Origin: Paeniglutamicibacter cryotolerans | GTDB lineage: Bacteria > Actinomycetota > Actinomycetes > Actinomycetales > Micrococcaceae | Direction of reading: 5' to 3' | DNA: 64,000 nt | Assembly (NCBI RefSeq): GCF_014190875.1 | Contig: NZ_JACHVS010000001.1 | Location: 1 to 64,000 of the forward strand | The notes under the pieces: generated by a model | Told to the model about the DNA's origin: nothing | The model's database searches: none | The model's input: only the letters and a program-made list of their open reading frames with translations | In this document: positions 28,311 through 37,463 of the stretch, piece by piece | Layout: every line of letters begins with the position of its first letter | Numbering within the stretch: the stretch's first letter is position 1 | Translations under genes and position numbers: made by a program

Positions 28311-29525
28311 TTATTTGCGCATGTCCTGCAGGAAGTCGGCGATGCGTCCGACCGCGTCCTCGATCTCCCGCACGCCCGGCAGCAGCACCATGCGGAAGTG
28401 GTCGGGGGCGATCCAGTTGAACGCCGTACCGTGGGAAATCAGCAGCTTCTGTTGCTTGAGCAGTTCCAGCGCGAAGTCCTCATCGCTATGGATCGGGTAG
28501 ACCTCCGGGTCCAGCCGCGGGAACAGGTACAGCGCACCCTTGGCCTGCTGCGTCGAGACGCCGGGGATCTCGTTGAGCAGCCGGTAGGCGGTGTCGCGTT
28601 GTTCCTTGAGCCGCCCGCCGGGCAGGATCAGGTCGTTGATCGACTGGTAGCCGCCCAGTGCCGTCTGGATCGCGTGCTGCGCCGGGACGTTGGCGCACAG
28701 GCGCATGTTGGTGAGCAGGTTGATGCCCTCGATGTAGTCCCCGGCCAGGTGCCGTGGCCCGGAGATGGCCATCCAGCCCGCCCGGAAACCGCAGACCCGG
28801 TAGGCCTTGGAGAGCCCGGAGAAGGTCATGATCAGCACGTCGTCGCACAGCGCGGCGGTGTTGATGTGCACGGCGTCGTCGTACAGGATCTTCTCGTAGA
28901 TCTCATCCGAGAAGACCACCAGCGAGTGCTTCCGGGCCAGCTCGAGCATGCCCTCGAGAGTTTCCTTCGGGTAGACCGCTCCGGTGGGGTTGTTTGGGTT
29001 GATGATCACCAGGCCCTTGGTGCGCGGGGTGATCTTCGCTTCGATGTCCTGAAGGTCCGGCAGCCAGCCCTCCTCCTCGACATTGAGGTAGTGCACCGGC
29101 GTGCCGCCGGCCAGCGAGACCGAGGCGGTCCAGAGCGGGTAGTCCGGCGCCGGGATCAGGACCTCGTCGCCGTTGTTCAGCAGCGCGTTCAGCGAGAGCG
29201 TGATCAGTTCGGACACGCCGTTGCCCAGGTAGACGTCGTCGACGCCGATGGTCTGGATGCCGCGCGTCTGGTAGTACTGCGAGACGGCGGTGCGGGCGGA
29301 GAAGATGCCGCGCGAGTCCGAGTAGCCCTGCGCGTCGGGCAGGTTCCTGATCATGTCCACCAGGATCGCGTCCGGCGCCTCGAAGCCGAACGGCGCCGGG
29401 TTGCCGATGTTCAGCTTCAGGATGCGCTGGCCCTCGGCCTCCATCCGCTGCGCGTGCTCAAGCAGCGGCCCCCGGATATCGTAGAGAACGTTATGGAGCT
29501 TGGTGGACTGCTTGTATTCTGGCAT
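28311..29525 (-). CDS. Alanine-type aminotransferase (AlaA-like)
   Basis: This 404-residue PLP enzyme of fold type I most resembles AlaA-type alanine transaminases that use pyruvate and glutamate. It shows KLNIGNPAPFGFE near the N-terminus, NPNNPTG (176-182), SDEIYE and the PLP lysine in SGLSKAYR (K240). It starts with ATG preceded by TAAGCT at 6 nt, so it is probably leaderless. It stands alone between terminators. Aspartate aminotransferase activity is the main alternative. Confidence 0.87.
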   Translation of the reverse strand: MPEYKQSTKLHNVLYDIRGPLLEHAQRMEAEGQRILKLNIGNPAPFGFEAPDAILVDMIRNLPDAQGYSDSRGIFSARTAVSQYYQTRGIQTIGVDDVYLGNGVSELITLSLNALLNNGDEVLIPAPDYPLWTASVSLAGGTPVHYLNVEEEGWLPDLQDIEAKITPRTKGLVIINPNNPTGAVYPKETLEGMLELARKHSLVVFSDEIYEKILYDDAVHINTAALCDDVLIMTFSGLSKAYRVCGFRAGWMAISGPRHLAGDYIEGINLLTNMRLCANVPAQHAIQTALGGYQSINDLILPGGRLKEQRDTAYRLLNEIPGVSTQQAKGALYLFPRLDPEVYPIHSDEDFALELLKQQKLLISHGTAFNWIAPDHFRMVLLPGVREIEDAVGRIADFLQDMRK

Positions 29526-29573
29526 TTGCCTAGCTTATGACAGTGCCCATGCCGGCGTGCCGATTGTGAGCAA

Positions 29574-29607
29574 GCCAACGCGCTCCGGCGCCCCGAGGCC
29601 CGTTGGC
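29574..29607 (-). terminator. Terminator of the NUDIX-lipoprotein operon
   Basis: GCCAACG and CGTTGGC arms enclose a GC-rich 20-nt loop, 31 nt past the stop of the lipoprotein gene. It is of moderate strength. Confidence 0.5.
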
Positions 29608-29637
29608 AACCACTTTGTTACAGGATCCGAGACGGTC

Positions 29638-30618
29638 CTAGCCGTTGAAGCCGTGGTCGGCGAGCCAGTAGTCGGCCGCCGTCTTGGGGTCCAGCGCGTC
29701 GGGTCCGCTCACTGCCCTGTTGATCTCCACCAGCTGCTCCTGGTCCAACTTGCGGGTGACGGCGTTGATCGTGTCGATGGCGTCCTGGCCCAGGTCCCGC
29801 GTGGTGACGAGCGGGGTGAACTGTTGGGCCGGGAAGAGCATCTTCGGATCATCCAGCGGCACCAGCGCATTGTCGGGGATCGAGGCGTCGCCCGCATCCA
29901 GCAGCGCCGCCTGGACCCGGTCGTCCAGCAGTCCTATGAGCAGCGCGTCGTCCGCCGGTTCGAGGGCGCGGAGCGATTCCGGCGTGCAGCCATAGTCTCC
30001 GGCCAGGTCCTTCGCCCCGGTTCCGGCCAGCACGAACGACGCCGGGGCGCCGAAGGCCAGCTCCGGGCAGAAGCGGCCGATGTCGTTGAGCGAGCGCAGC
30101 CCGTAGCGTTCGGCGGTCGCCGCCGTCACCGCCAGCACCTCCCGGTCATCCGCGGCCGCCGGAGGCAGCACGGCGAGGTCCTTGAGCGCCATTGCCCGCA
30201 GCTTGTCCATCGTCTGTGCGGCGCTGAGCCCGTCCGCCACGCCCGCCGTGTCCGGGGCGGCCGAGGACCCGCCGGGCGTGGCCTGCGGCTCAAGCACCGC
30301 ATCGCCGGCATCGGTGAGCAGGTGCAGCAGGCCGGTGGAACCAAGCAACGCAGCATCGGCACCGCCATCGATGACCGTCCGGCCCGGTTCCGCCGCCGTT
30401 CCGTGGAACCGCGCATCGATTCCGGCGTGCTTCAGCGCTCCGACGAGGATATGGGCCAGGCCCTGCTCCGTCGCCGTTTCGCCGGAGCTGATTTCCAGTT
30501 GCCGTTCGGTGCTGCTCTGTGAGACCTGGACCGGGCTGGGCCCGGTACAGGAGGTGGTCAGCAGCGCGGCGGCCAGCGCTCCGGCCAGCCACGGAAGGCG
30601 GCGGCGTGCCGCTTTCAC
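29638..30618 (-). CDS. OpuAC-like substrate-binding lipoprotein
   Basis: The 326-residue protein has a lipoprotein signal (KAARRRLPW, hydrophobic core, LTTSC with C24 acylated). Its mature part resembles type-2 periplasmic binding proteins for glycine betaine and choline (RQLEISSGETATEQGLAHIL, FGAPASFV, DAINAVTRKL-like segment near the end). I set the start at GTG 30618 because GGGAGGAG is 5 nt upstream and the GTG overlaps the NUDIX stop (GTGA). No permease or ATPase gene is adjacent, so it may be an orphan or serve a distant transporter. The osmoprotectant role is inferred. Confidence 0.75.
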   Translation of the reverse strand: MKAARRRLPWLAGALAAALLTTSCTGPSPVQVSQSSTERQLEISSGETATEQGLAHILVGALKHAGIDARFHGTAAEPGRTVIDGGADAALLGSTGLLHLLTDAGDAVLEPQATPGGSSAAPDTAGVADGLSAAQTMDKLRAMALKDLAVLPPAAADDREVLAVTAATAERYGLRSLNDIGRFCPELAFGAPASFVLAGTGAKDLAGDYGCTPESLRALEPADDALLIGLLDDRVQAALLDAGDASIPDNALVPLDDPKMLFPAQQFTPLVTTRDLGQDAIDTINAVTRKLDQEQLVEINRAVSGPDALDPKTAADYWLADHGFNG

Positions 30619-31097
30619 TTGCGCTCCTCCCGCTGGGCGAGGTAATCGGCTATCGCCGCATCGACCCGGGGAATCCGATTCAGGGCCGCTACCTGCTCGA
30701 AGGAGAACCATCCGGCCTCGCTGGTGCTGCCGCCGGTTTCGTGGCGCAGCTCCCCGGAGACCGTGTGCGCCCGGTACAGCACGGCTACCGTCTGCATCGG
30801 ACGATCGGGGCCGCTGTAGCGCTTGGCCGCGGGGATCACCGCCGTCTGAACATCCAGCAGCTCATCCAGTTCCACCCGGTACCCGGTTTCCTCGGCCACT
30901 TCGCGTACCGCCGCGTTGCGCGTGGATTCACCGAGTTCGACTCCGCCGCCGGGCAGTACCCAGCGCGGAATGAAGCCGGGGTCGCTCCCCCGCATGTCCC
31001 ACAGGGCAAGCAGGATCCGGTCCTCGTGGATCACCACGCAGTAGGCGGCCAAACGGGTATCGAAGCCGGGAACGGCCGCGGCGGGGGAAATACTCAT
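30615..31097 (-). CDS. NUDIX hydrolase
   Basis: This 160-residue enzyme carries the Nudix box GGGVELGESTRNAAVREVAEETGY in two visible parts (GGGVELGES and REVAEETGY). It hydrolyses a nucleoside diphosphate-linked compound that cannot be specified. The start is ATG with TACGCT ending 6 nt upstream, so it is probably leaderless. It overlaps the downstream lipoprotein start by 4 nt and is divergent from an AsnC-type regulator. Confidence 0.88.
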   Translation of the reverse strand: MSISPAAAVPGFDTRLAAYCVVIHEDRILLALWDMRGSDPGFIPRWVLPGGGVELGESTRNAAVREVAEETGYRVELDELLDVQTAVIPAAKRYSGPDRPMQTVAVLYRAHTVSGELRHETGGSTSEAGWFSFEQVAALNRIPRVDAAIADYLAQREERK

Positions 31098-31177
31098 TCA
31101 TCCAGCGTAGCCGCCGATTCGACCGATGAAATGCCCGTGTGCACGCATGGACTGCTGATATGTGTTGAAATGTCTGT

Positions 31178-31693
31178 ATGTCCGCTTTAGCTGCCCCTTC
31201 CGCGCCCCTGCCCCTTGACGCCGTCGACCGGCGCATCATCGCGGAGCTGGTGGCAGACGCCAAGATCAGCAATGCGACGCTGGCGCAACGCACCGGCATC
31301 GCCCCGTCCACCGCCCTGCTGCGCACCCGTCAGCTGGTCGAACGCGGTGTGCTGCTCGGCTACCACGCCGAGGTCAGCCTGCCCGCCGTCGGCCGCGGCG
31401 TCCAGGCCCTGATCTCGGTCAGGCTGCGCATCCACGATCGCGAGAAGATCGACATCTTCACCGAGCGGTTCCCCCGCCTGCCCGAGGTGCTCTCGATGTT
31501 CCATGTTTCCGGGGCCACCGACTACCTGCTGCACATCGCCGTGGCCTCCACCGATGCGCTGCGCGACTGGGTGCTGGACAACCTGGCCACCGACTCCTCC
31601 GTCGGCCACACCGAAACCACCCTGGTGTTCGGGCACCACAAGGGCCTCGGCGGCCCCGTTCCCGATCTGGATCCGGACACCGCTGCCGCGTAG
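31178..31693 (+). CDS. AsnC/Lrp-family regulator
   Basis: The 171-residue protein has the classic layout: an N-terminal helix-turn-helix (DAVDRRIIAELVADAKISNATLAQ, then APSTALLRTRQLVERGVL) and a C-terminal RAM ligand domain (ALISVRLRIHDREK, then VSGATDYLLHIAV). It senses an amino acid or related ligand. It is divergent from the NUDIX gene and ends 4 nt from the convergent MFS gene, so either could be its target. The start has no strong ribosome binding site. Confidence 0.87.
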   Translation: MSALAAPSAPLPLDAVDRRIIAELVADAKISNATLAQRTGIAPSTALLRTRQLVERGVLLGYHAEVSLPAVGRGVQALISVRLRIHDREKIDIFTERFPRLPEVLSMFHVSGATDYLLHIAVASTDALRDWVLDNLATDSSVGHTETTLVFGHHKGLGGPVPDLDPDTAAA

Positions 31694-31697
31694 CGCG

Positions 31698-32948
31698 CTA
31701 CGCGTCAGCCTTGCGGCGCAGCAGCACGTAGCCGGCCACGCCCAGGCACCCGACGGCGACCATGACCATGAAGACCGGAACCGTTGCCGCGAGCGAGGAG
31801 GCGCCCGCCGCCGCTCCGAGCCCGAGCACCGGGACGGCGCTGCCCAGGTAGGTAAGCACGTAGACCGCGCTGATCGCCTGGGCGTGCGCCCGTGCCGGAA
31901 CGGCAAGCGAGACGGCGTTGAACCCGATCCGGAACGCCACGCCCTGGGCCAGCCCCGCCACCACGGCCCCGACGACGAACAGCACCGGGGACGGAGCCCG
32001 GCCGGAGAACCCCATGGCCAGCGACGCCAATGACAGCACCAGCAGGGCCAGCACCAGGGCCCTGGCCGGGCGGTGGAAGTCGCGCCCGATGAACTGGCTC
32101 AGGGCCGACGCCGCCAAGACGAGCGCCGCCATCGCACCGGTGGGCAACCCGGGCGCCAGGCCGAATTCCGCGCTCAGGAACGCCGGCGCGAGGGCCAGCG
32201 CGAAGCCGAAGAGCGAAAAGGACAGGAAGCCGATGGCCCCGGCCACCCAGAACGGCGCGATCGCCTCGCGCGGCAGGGCCGGGCGCCGCGGCCGAAGCAC
32301 CTTGTAGCCGGCCGCGGGAGTCGGATCCACGGCGGGCCTGGCCCTGATCACCAGCAGCGGGACCAGCAGCAGCGCCAGCGCGACGCCATGGACCAGGAAG
32401 GCCGTCCGGGTCGGGTTCGGCAGCAGCGCCAGCACTCCGCCCAGAACCGGTCCGCTGGCCACGCCCCCGGCCGAAATCAGCAGGGTCAGGCGCGAAGCCA
32501 GCTGCTGGTTGCCCGGAAGCAGCTCGCGCAGCGAGGCGCTGCAGGCTCCGGTGGCCAGCGCCACGGCGGCACCCTGCAGGATCCGGCCGGCCATCAACTG
32601 GGCCAGGCCGTCCGCCGTGCCGAAGACCAGCGTCCCGGCCAGGCCCAGTATCACGGCAACCGTCATCGCTGCACGTCGACCCAGGTAATCGGACCAGTGT
32701 CCGTAGACCAAAAGCCCGGCGATCAACGCAAAGACGTAGGAGGTGAAGCCCATCGTGGTGCCCAGGGCACCGAGGCCCAACCGGGCTTGGATCAGCGGGT
32801 ACAACGGCGTGGCGAGGTTCGCCCCGATCAGCAGCAGACCCATCACTGCCATGGACAGGGCCAGCCGGGTGCGGGTTGACGCATTCCAGCCCAGTCGGAG
32901 TGACATGTCGGGTGTTTCCCGCATGCGTAGTTCATTGATGACAGTCAT
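31698..32948 (-). CDS. MFS exporter
   Basis: This 416-residue transporter has twelve hydrophobic segments and typical MFS loops (GHWSDYLGRRAAM after helix 2). The type resembles drug or amino acid exporters. The start at ATG 32948 has GGAAGG 6 nt upstream; the longer reading to 32987 lacks this. It is divergent from a second AsnC/Lrp regulator at 33108, with a palindromic site between them, which suggests ligand-controlled efflux. The substrate is unknown. Confidence 0.82.
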   Translation of the reverse strand: MTVINELRMRETPDMSLRLGWNASTRTRLALSMAVMGLLLIGANLATPLYPLIQARLGLGALGTTMGFTSYVFALIAGLLVYGHWSDYLGRRAAMTVAVILGLAGTLVFGTADGLAQLMAGRILQGAAVALATGACSASLRELLPGNQQLASRLTLLISAGGVASGPVLGGVLALLPNPTRTAFLVHGVALALLLVPLLVIRARPAVDPTPAAGYKVLRPRRPALPREAIAPFWVAGAIGFLSFSLFGFALALAPAFLSAEFGLAPGLPTGAMAALVLAASALSQFIGRDFHRPARALVLALLVLSLASLAMGFSGRAPSPVLFVVGAVVAGLAQGVAFRIGFNAVSLAVPARAHAQAISAVYVLTYLGSAVPVLGLGAAAGASSLAATVPVFMVMVAVGCLGVAGYVLLRRKADA

Positions 32949-33057
32949 TGCTGACCTTCCGGGGTGCGAAGGCGGATGTGGCGCCACCGGGGATTTCCCA
33001 TGGACACCACTTATTCTGCGCCATGCTAATCACTGGAGTTAGGTAGAGTTGCAGAAT

Positions 33058-33072
33058 TGATCACGGTGATCA
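33058..33072. promoter_or_regulatory. Candidate Lrp/AsnC operator TGATCACGGTGATCA
   Basis: A perfect 15-nt palindrome with a single central base lies in the gap between the divergent MFS exporter and AsnC/Lrp genes, 35 nt before the regulator start. Length and symmetry fit an Lrp-type site. The regulator-operator link is inferred. Confidence 0.5.
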
Positions 33073-33107
33073 CAATTACCGGGTCTCCACTCCGAGAAGG
33101 AACCACC

Positions 33108-33587
33108 ATGCCCCATTTGGACGAGGTCGACGTGCGACTGCTGCTGGCCCTGCTGGAAGACCCGCGGGCACAGATCGGAGAATTGGCCACCGCCGTGGGC
33201 GTTGCCCGGAACACCGTCCAGGGCCGCATGGGCAAACTCGAACGTGCCGGCGCATTGCGCCAGGGCGGCCGGGAGGTGGACCTGAGCCTGCTGGGTTTCG
33301 ACGTCCTGGCGTTCATCACCATCGAGGTGAACCACCGTGACCTGGATGCCGTGATCACCGAGCTGCGCGGACTGGACCAGGTGCTCGAGGTGCACGAAAT
33401 TTCGGGCCGGGGCGATATCTGGTGCCGGTTCGCGGCACGCGATACCCATCATCTGCAGGCGGGGCTGCGCGAGGTCCTGCGATTGCCCGGCGTCATCCGC
33501 ACCGAGACCTCGCTAGCGCTCGGGGAGCATATTCCGTACCGGACCCGCCCGCTGCTCGAACGCACGCTCGCCTCCCCACCGCGCTAA
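33108..33587 (+). CDS. AsnC/Lrp-family regulator
   Basis: The 159-residue regulator has an N-terminal helix-turn-helix (LDEVDVRLLLALLEDPRAQIG, ATAVGVARNTVQGRMGKLE) and a RAM-type C-terminal domain (VLAFITIEVNHRDL, VLEVHEISGRGDIWCRF). The ATG at 33108 has AGAAGGA 6 nt upstream. It probably controls the divergent MFS exporter and itself. It is followed after 54 nt by the repeat protein, which may share the transcript. Confidence 0.87.
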   Translation: MPHLDEVDVRLLLALLEDPRAQIGELATAVGVARNTVQGRMGKLERAGALRQGGREVDLSLLGFDVLAFITIEVNHRDLDAVITELRGLDQVLEVHEISGRGDIWCRFAARDTHHLQAGLREVLRLPGVIRTETSLALGEHIPYRTRPLLERTLASPPR

Positions 33588-33641
33588 CCGCCGGCCCCGT
33601 CATCCAGCACTGCCCCACACCGCGCCAAGGAAAGCCGCACG

Positions 33642-35357
33642 ATGCCCGATCTTGCCCTCCAGCTGCACAGTTTCATCGACTCCCGCCCGGACTTCCCACG
33701 CCCGGAGCCGTCCTCGGCACGGGACTGGCTGGAACGAGCCCACGAACAGGCCTACGCCGATGATCCACGAGCCGCCCGCAGAGCCGTGGAGCGCGGGCTC
33801 GCCCTCGATCCCGAGCCGGCAACACGGCTGGCCCTGCTGGCTGCCGCAACCTCCATGGACGTGCAACTGGGCGATCAGGTCGCTGCCACCGGTCACCTGC
33901 GCGTACGGAATTCGCTGCTGCGCGACACCGGGCAACGGATCCTGGCCGAGGTCGAACGGGAACTGGGCACCGCGTATTTCGGACCAGTCACCGAGCTGAT
34001 GGCCGCCCGGCTACGCGCCGCCGAACGGCGCCACGATCACCCTGGGACTCCCGACACGGTGCTCGCCGACCTCCGGATGCCGCTGGCCCTCTGGGACCTG
34101 GAACGGGGCGCCGAACCCCGAACCGACGTGCTGTTCACCTGTGCCAGGGCCTACCGCGACGCCGGGCAGCTCCTGTCGCTGGCCGACGCGCTGCTGGCAC
34201 TGGCACCGGCGCTTGCCGCGGCCGGCGACGTTCCCGCGTCCCTGCACGCGCTGGAGGAACTGGCAGGGCTCGGTGGATCGACCGGCACCCGGGCCATGGC
34301 ACTGATGGCCCGGGCCGGCATCCTGCGCGGGGACCGGAGGCCGGTCGAGGCCCGGTACGCGGCATTCGAGGCGCTGGAACTGTTCGACGAAGCGGGGATC
34401 CGGCGTGGCGCGATCTCCGCTGCCGTGCTGTTGGCCGAACTGGCGGGCGAGGACTTCGAGAACGAGGCTGCGCAACTGGCCTGGCGGATCGCCATCGACC
34501 AGGCCGAACGGGCGGAAACCGCCGAGTCCTGGGCCTTGCGGCTGGGTCTGGGCGAGCAACTGCTCTTTTCCGGCGACTGCGACGGCGCGGCCGCTCTCTT
34601 CTCCCGGCTGGCAACAGAGCTCCCCCGTGTTGATTCCCCCGCCACCCGGGCACGCATTCTCAGCAGCTGGGGCAACGCACTCTTCGCGCAGGCGGACCGG
34701 GCCGCCGCCCGCGAGGCCTGGGTCGGCGCCGCAGACCTCTACGCCGCCCACGGGCTGGAAGCTAACGCGGCATCCCTTCTGCTCACCGCCGGGCAGCTGG
34801 CACCTGCCGACATGCCGCCATTGGACGAGCCGGGACTCTTCGAGCAGGCCGTCCAGCTGGCCCTGAAGGCTCATGACCCGGACGGCGCCGTCCTGGCCCA
34901 CGCCCTGCTGGCCCGCGGCGGCGCACTAGCCGCGAAGGGCACCGCCTCCGGTAAAAAAGACATCGAATCAGCCATCGCGTTGGCCCGCACGGCGGGAAAT
35001 TCGCAGGCCGCCGCCCGCTTCGGCACCACCCTGGCCGACGCCCAAGCGGCCCTGGGCGATACCGCCACCGCCATCACCACGGCGCTTCAGGCGGCGGACG
35101 AGCTGCGGTCCCATGAGCTGCTCAACGACGCGGTGCGGGCCGAACTGCTGGCTGCCGAGTTGTTCATCGAAGCCGGGCTCACGGCCGACGCGGTCCGCCT
35201 CTACCGCAGCCTGAGCCGGGACGGGAGGCTGGACCCCGAACTGCTCCACGAGGTCCTGCAGCTGCTGGGCCACGGGCTGGACCTGCTGGGCGATGCTGCC
35301 GAATCGGCTGCCGCCTTCGCGCGGGCCGCTGCGATGCTGCGCCCGCCCGGTGAGTGA
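33642..35357 (+). CDS. Alanine-rich helical repeat (TPR-like) protein
   Basis: The 571-residue protein is made of many helical hairpins rich in Ala and Leu (for example ARRAVERGLALDPEPATRLALL and RILSSWGNALFAQADRAAAREAW), the pattern of a TPR-type solenoid. No catalytic motif, signal peptide or membrane helix is seen, so it is probably a cytoplasmic scaffold or adaptor. It has AAGGAAAG upstream of the ATG. It follows the AsnC/Lrp gene and is convergent with the phosphotransferase gene. Confidence 0.65.
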   Translation: MPDLALQLHSFIDSRPDFPRPEPSSARDWLERAHEQAYADDPRAARRAVERGLALDPEPATRLALLAAATSMDVQLGDQVAATGHLRVRNSLLRDTGQRILAEVERELGTAYFGPVTELMAARLRAAERRHDHPGTPDTVLADLRMPLALWDLERGAEPRTDVLFTCARAYRDAGQLLSLADALLALAPALAAAGDVPASLHALEELAGLGGSTGTRAMALMARAGILRGDRRPVEARYAAFEALELFDEAGIRRGAISAAVLLAELAGEDFENEAAQLAWRIAIDQAERAETAESWALRLGLGEQLLFSGDCDGAAALFSRLATELPRVDSPATRARILSSWGNALFAQADRAAAREAWVGAADLYAAHGLEANAASLLLTAGQLAPADMPPLDEPGLFEQAVQLALKAHDPDGAVLAHALLARGGALAAKGTASGKKDIESAIALARTAGNSQAAARFGTTLADAQAALGDTATAITTALQAADELRSHELLNDAVRAELLAAELFIEAGLTADAVRLYRSLSRDGRLDPELLHEVLQLLGHGLDLLGDAAESAAAFARAAAMLRPPGE

Positions 35358-35363
35358 CCCATG

Positions 35364-35392
35364 CCTTTCCCGGGGCTCAAACCCGGGAAAGG
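35364..35392. terminator. Bidirectional terminator hairpin
   Basis: CCTTTCCCGGG and CCCGGGAAAGG form a perfect 11-bp stem with a 7-nt loop between the convergent repeat-protein and phosphotransferase genes. It overlaps the last codons of the latter. Confidence 0.75.
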
Positions 35393-36594
35393 AGCGAGCG
35401 GGCAGCCGCCAGGCGGGCAACGGCCGCCGGTTCCCAGCCCGCACGCCCCGGTGTGCGGGCCCCGGCAATGAGCGACACGGCAACGGCGGCCGAGCGCGCC
35501 CACAGCGCAGCGGGGTCCACGTCCTCGGCGAATTTCGTCCCGAAGCGCTCCAGCGCGCCGGACAGGTGTTCGACGGTGCCGCCCAGGCTCGGCATGACGG
35601 CCATGTGCCCGAGCAGGCAGGCCAGGTCATCGACCCGGTACCCGGGGCCCAGCGAGTCCAGATCCAGCAGCCCGCGCACCGCTTCTTTGGAGACCAGCAG
35701 GTTCGCCTCGTAGAAGTCCCCATGCGCCGGGACCAGCGGACCGCGGTCGCTGCCCGCCAGCATGTCCTCGATCCGCGCTGCCAGATCCCGGATCGCTGCG
35801 GCTTCCCCGGGCAGCGTGGCCGTGGCCGCCTGAGCATAGCGCTGCAGCTTGTCGCTCCAGGCCGGGCGCGCCAGCAGGCCCATGACCTCCGGTGGCAGCG
35901 CATCGAGCAGGTCGGCCAGCCGCGCCGGCTCCATCCCGGCGGCACCGTCCAGGTGCAGGGCCCTGCCCAGTGATTCTCCGGGCATCCCGGTGAGCGCCAC
36001 GATGTGCCGGTACGGCTCGCCCACGACGGCGGGCACCGGCAGGCCCGCATCCCCCAGCATCATGTGCCGGTTGACCAGGGGCATGTCCTGGCCGGGTCGC
36101 AAGACCTTCAGGAACAGTGTGCGCTGCGCGTGCACCGGTCCGCGGGTTTCAAACCTGGCCCTGATGACAGCACGACGCAGCGGACGGTAGGCGAGGGTAT
36201 GTAGCTGAAGCAACCGGTCCCCGTCGGCCCACCGGGCCGCGACACCGTGCGCATCCTGCGCAGCGGCCAGGCCCGGCAGGTGCGGGTCATCCGGGTCGCG
36301 CCAGGCGCTGACGGTGAGTTTCTCCCCGGTAACCGGGCGGCGCACCTTGACCCTGGCCAGGCCGCGTCGGGCGGAAAGCGGTTCGGTGCTTGCCCCGATG
36401 AACGCGAAGTCGCTACCCGGCGGCATGGCATATAGTCCCGAGACCCCGGCGCCGGGCCGGTGCTGGAAACGGATCTCGGACGTCTCCGGGCTCCAACCGG
36501 CGGGGAGCTGGGTTCCCCGGAAGCGGGCGGCCAGGCGGCGCACCCCGGCATGCAACACGGCCCGCTCCGGCGATCGGCCAGGTTCCGGTTCCAT
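35377..36594 (-). CDS. Aminoglycoside phosphotransferase-like kinase
   Basis: This 405-residue protein has the APH/choline kinase fold. The catalytic loop is VPAHGDFYEANLLV and the metal-binding segment is GLLDLDSLGPG. The N-terminal 150 residues are less conserved. Such proteins phosphorylate small molecules, and resistance cannot be assumed. The start at 36594 lies 13 nt after the upstream gene's stop, so the two form an operon. A maltokinase-like or cofactor role is possible. Confidence 0.75.
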   Translation of the reverse strand: MEPEPGRSPERAVLHAGVRRLAARFRGTQLPAGWSPETSEIRFQHRPGAGVSGLYAMPPGSDFAFIGASTEPLSARRGLARVKVRRPVTGEKLTVSAWRDPDDPHLPGLAAAQDAHGVAARWADGDRLLQLHTLAYRPLRRAVIRARFETRGPVHAQRTLFLKVLRPGQDMPLVNRHMMLGDAGLPVPAVVGEPYRHIVALTGMPGESLGRALHLDGAAGMEPARLADLLDALPPEVMGLLARPAWSDKLQRYAQAATATLPGEAAAIRDLAARIEDMLAGSDRGPLVPAHGDFYEANLLVSKEAVRGLLDLDSLGPGYRVDDLACLLGHMAVMPSLGGTVEHLSGALERFGTKFAEDVDPAALWARSAAVAVSLIAGARTPGRAGWEPAAVARLAAARSLLSRV

Positions 36595-36607
36595 CGCGCC
36601 GTGGACC

Positions 36608-37297
36608 CTAGGCGCGCCTGCGCTGCATGACGTCGTCCAGGTTGATGCGTACCGGGACGATCGGCGTCTTGACCACGGGAAGCTCGGATTCGCCGGCGGT
36701 GATGACCTCGGCCGCACGTTCCTGCTGGCGCAGGCTCACATTGTTCTTCGGGATCTTCATCTCGGCCTCGGGAAGCGCCTCGGGGGCCGGGCGGGCAGCC
36801 ATGTTGGCCTTGACGTACTGCGGAAGCGGCACTTGCACCGGCTCCCAGCCTGCCGGGCGCTGCACGGCGATGCCCCTTTCGGCGACGCGTCGGGCCTCGG
36901 CGCGCAGTTCCTCCACCGTCAGCATCGGAGGGCGCTTGCCGGATCCGGGCTGGGCGTCGAAGACTTCGGCCTCACGCTTGGGTTCGGCGGCGCTTGCCAC
37001 GGGAGCGGAGGTGAAGGCCTCACGGCGGGCCGCCTCCAGCCGGGCCAGCATCTTACGCCGGCGGTCGCCCACCGCCAGCGAACGCAGTGTGGCAAAGCAT
37101 CCGCCCAGGGCCAGCAGGCCCAGCACCGGAACCCAGCCGGAGAACACTCCGAGCGGGGCCAACACCAGTCCAACGAGCACCGTCAGGATGGAAAAGACTC
37201 CGAGCACCGCCACTGCGAGGCGCCCATGGCGAATCCGCAGCGGAGCTGGTCGCACGTGTTCGCGTGCGGCGGAAGCTGGCGTTGCTGCGATTCCCAT
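36608..37297 (-). CDS. Membrane protein with cytoplasmic tail
   Basis: The 229-residue protein has two adjacent hydrophobic helices (LAVAVLGVFSILTVLVGLVL and WVPVLGLLALGGCFATLRSL) and a long polar, probably cytoplasmic, tail rich in Ala, Glu and Arg. The tail holds a segment PPMLTVEELRAEARRVAERG and ends in QRRRA. I do not recognise a family. The start has GGAGA upstream. It is the first gene of a two-gene unit with the phosphotransferase. Confidence 0.65.
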   Translation of the reverse strand: MGIAATPASAAREHVRPAPLRIRHGRLAVAVLGVFSILTVLVGLVLAPLGVFSGWVPVLGLLALGGCFATLRSLAVGDRRRKMLARLEAARREAFTSAPVASAAEPKREAEVFDAQPGSGKRPPMLTVEELRAEARRVAERGIAVQRPAGWEPVQVPLPQYVKANMAARPAPEALPEAEMKIPKNNVSLRQQERAAEVITAGESELPVVKTPIVPVRINLDDVMQRRRA

Positions 37298-37463
37298 GGA
37301 ATGTCTCCGTCTGCTGGCGGCTGTTGTCGGTGTGGACGGCCGCGTTGCCTGGCGCCGACGAACTGTCTTGGAACGTCCACGTCAACCACGTTAATGCCGT
37401 TTTGCCCGGAGTTCAGGCATTGCGCCCGGTGTGTCCGCGAATACCATGTTTTTCAACACCTTC

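Noticed and set aside
28275..29540. Long plus-strand frame antisense to the aminotransferase
   Set aside because: Shadow of a well-supported PLP enzyme; no recognisable protein features.
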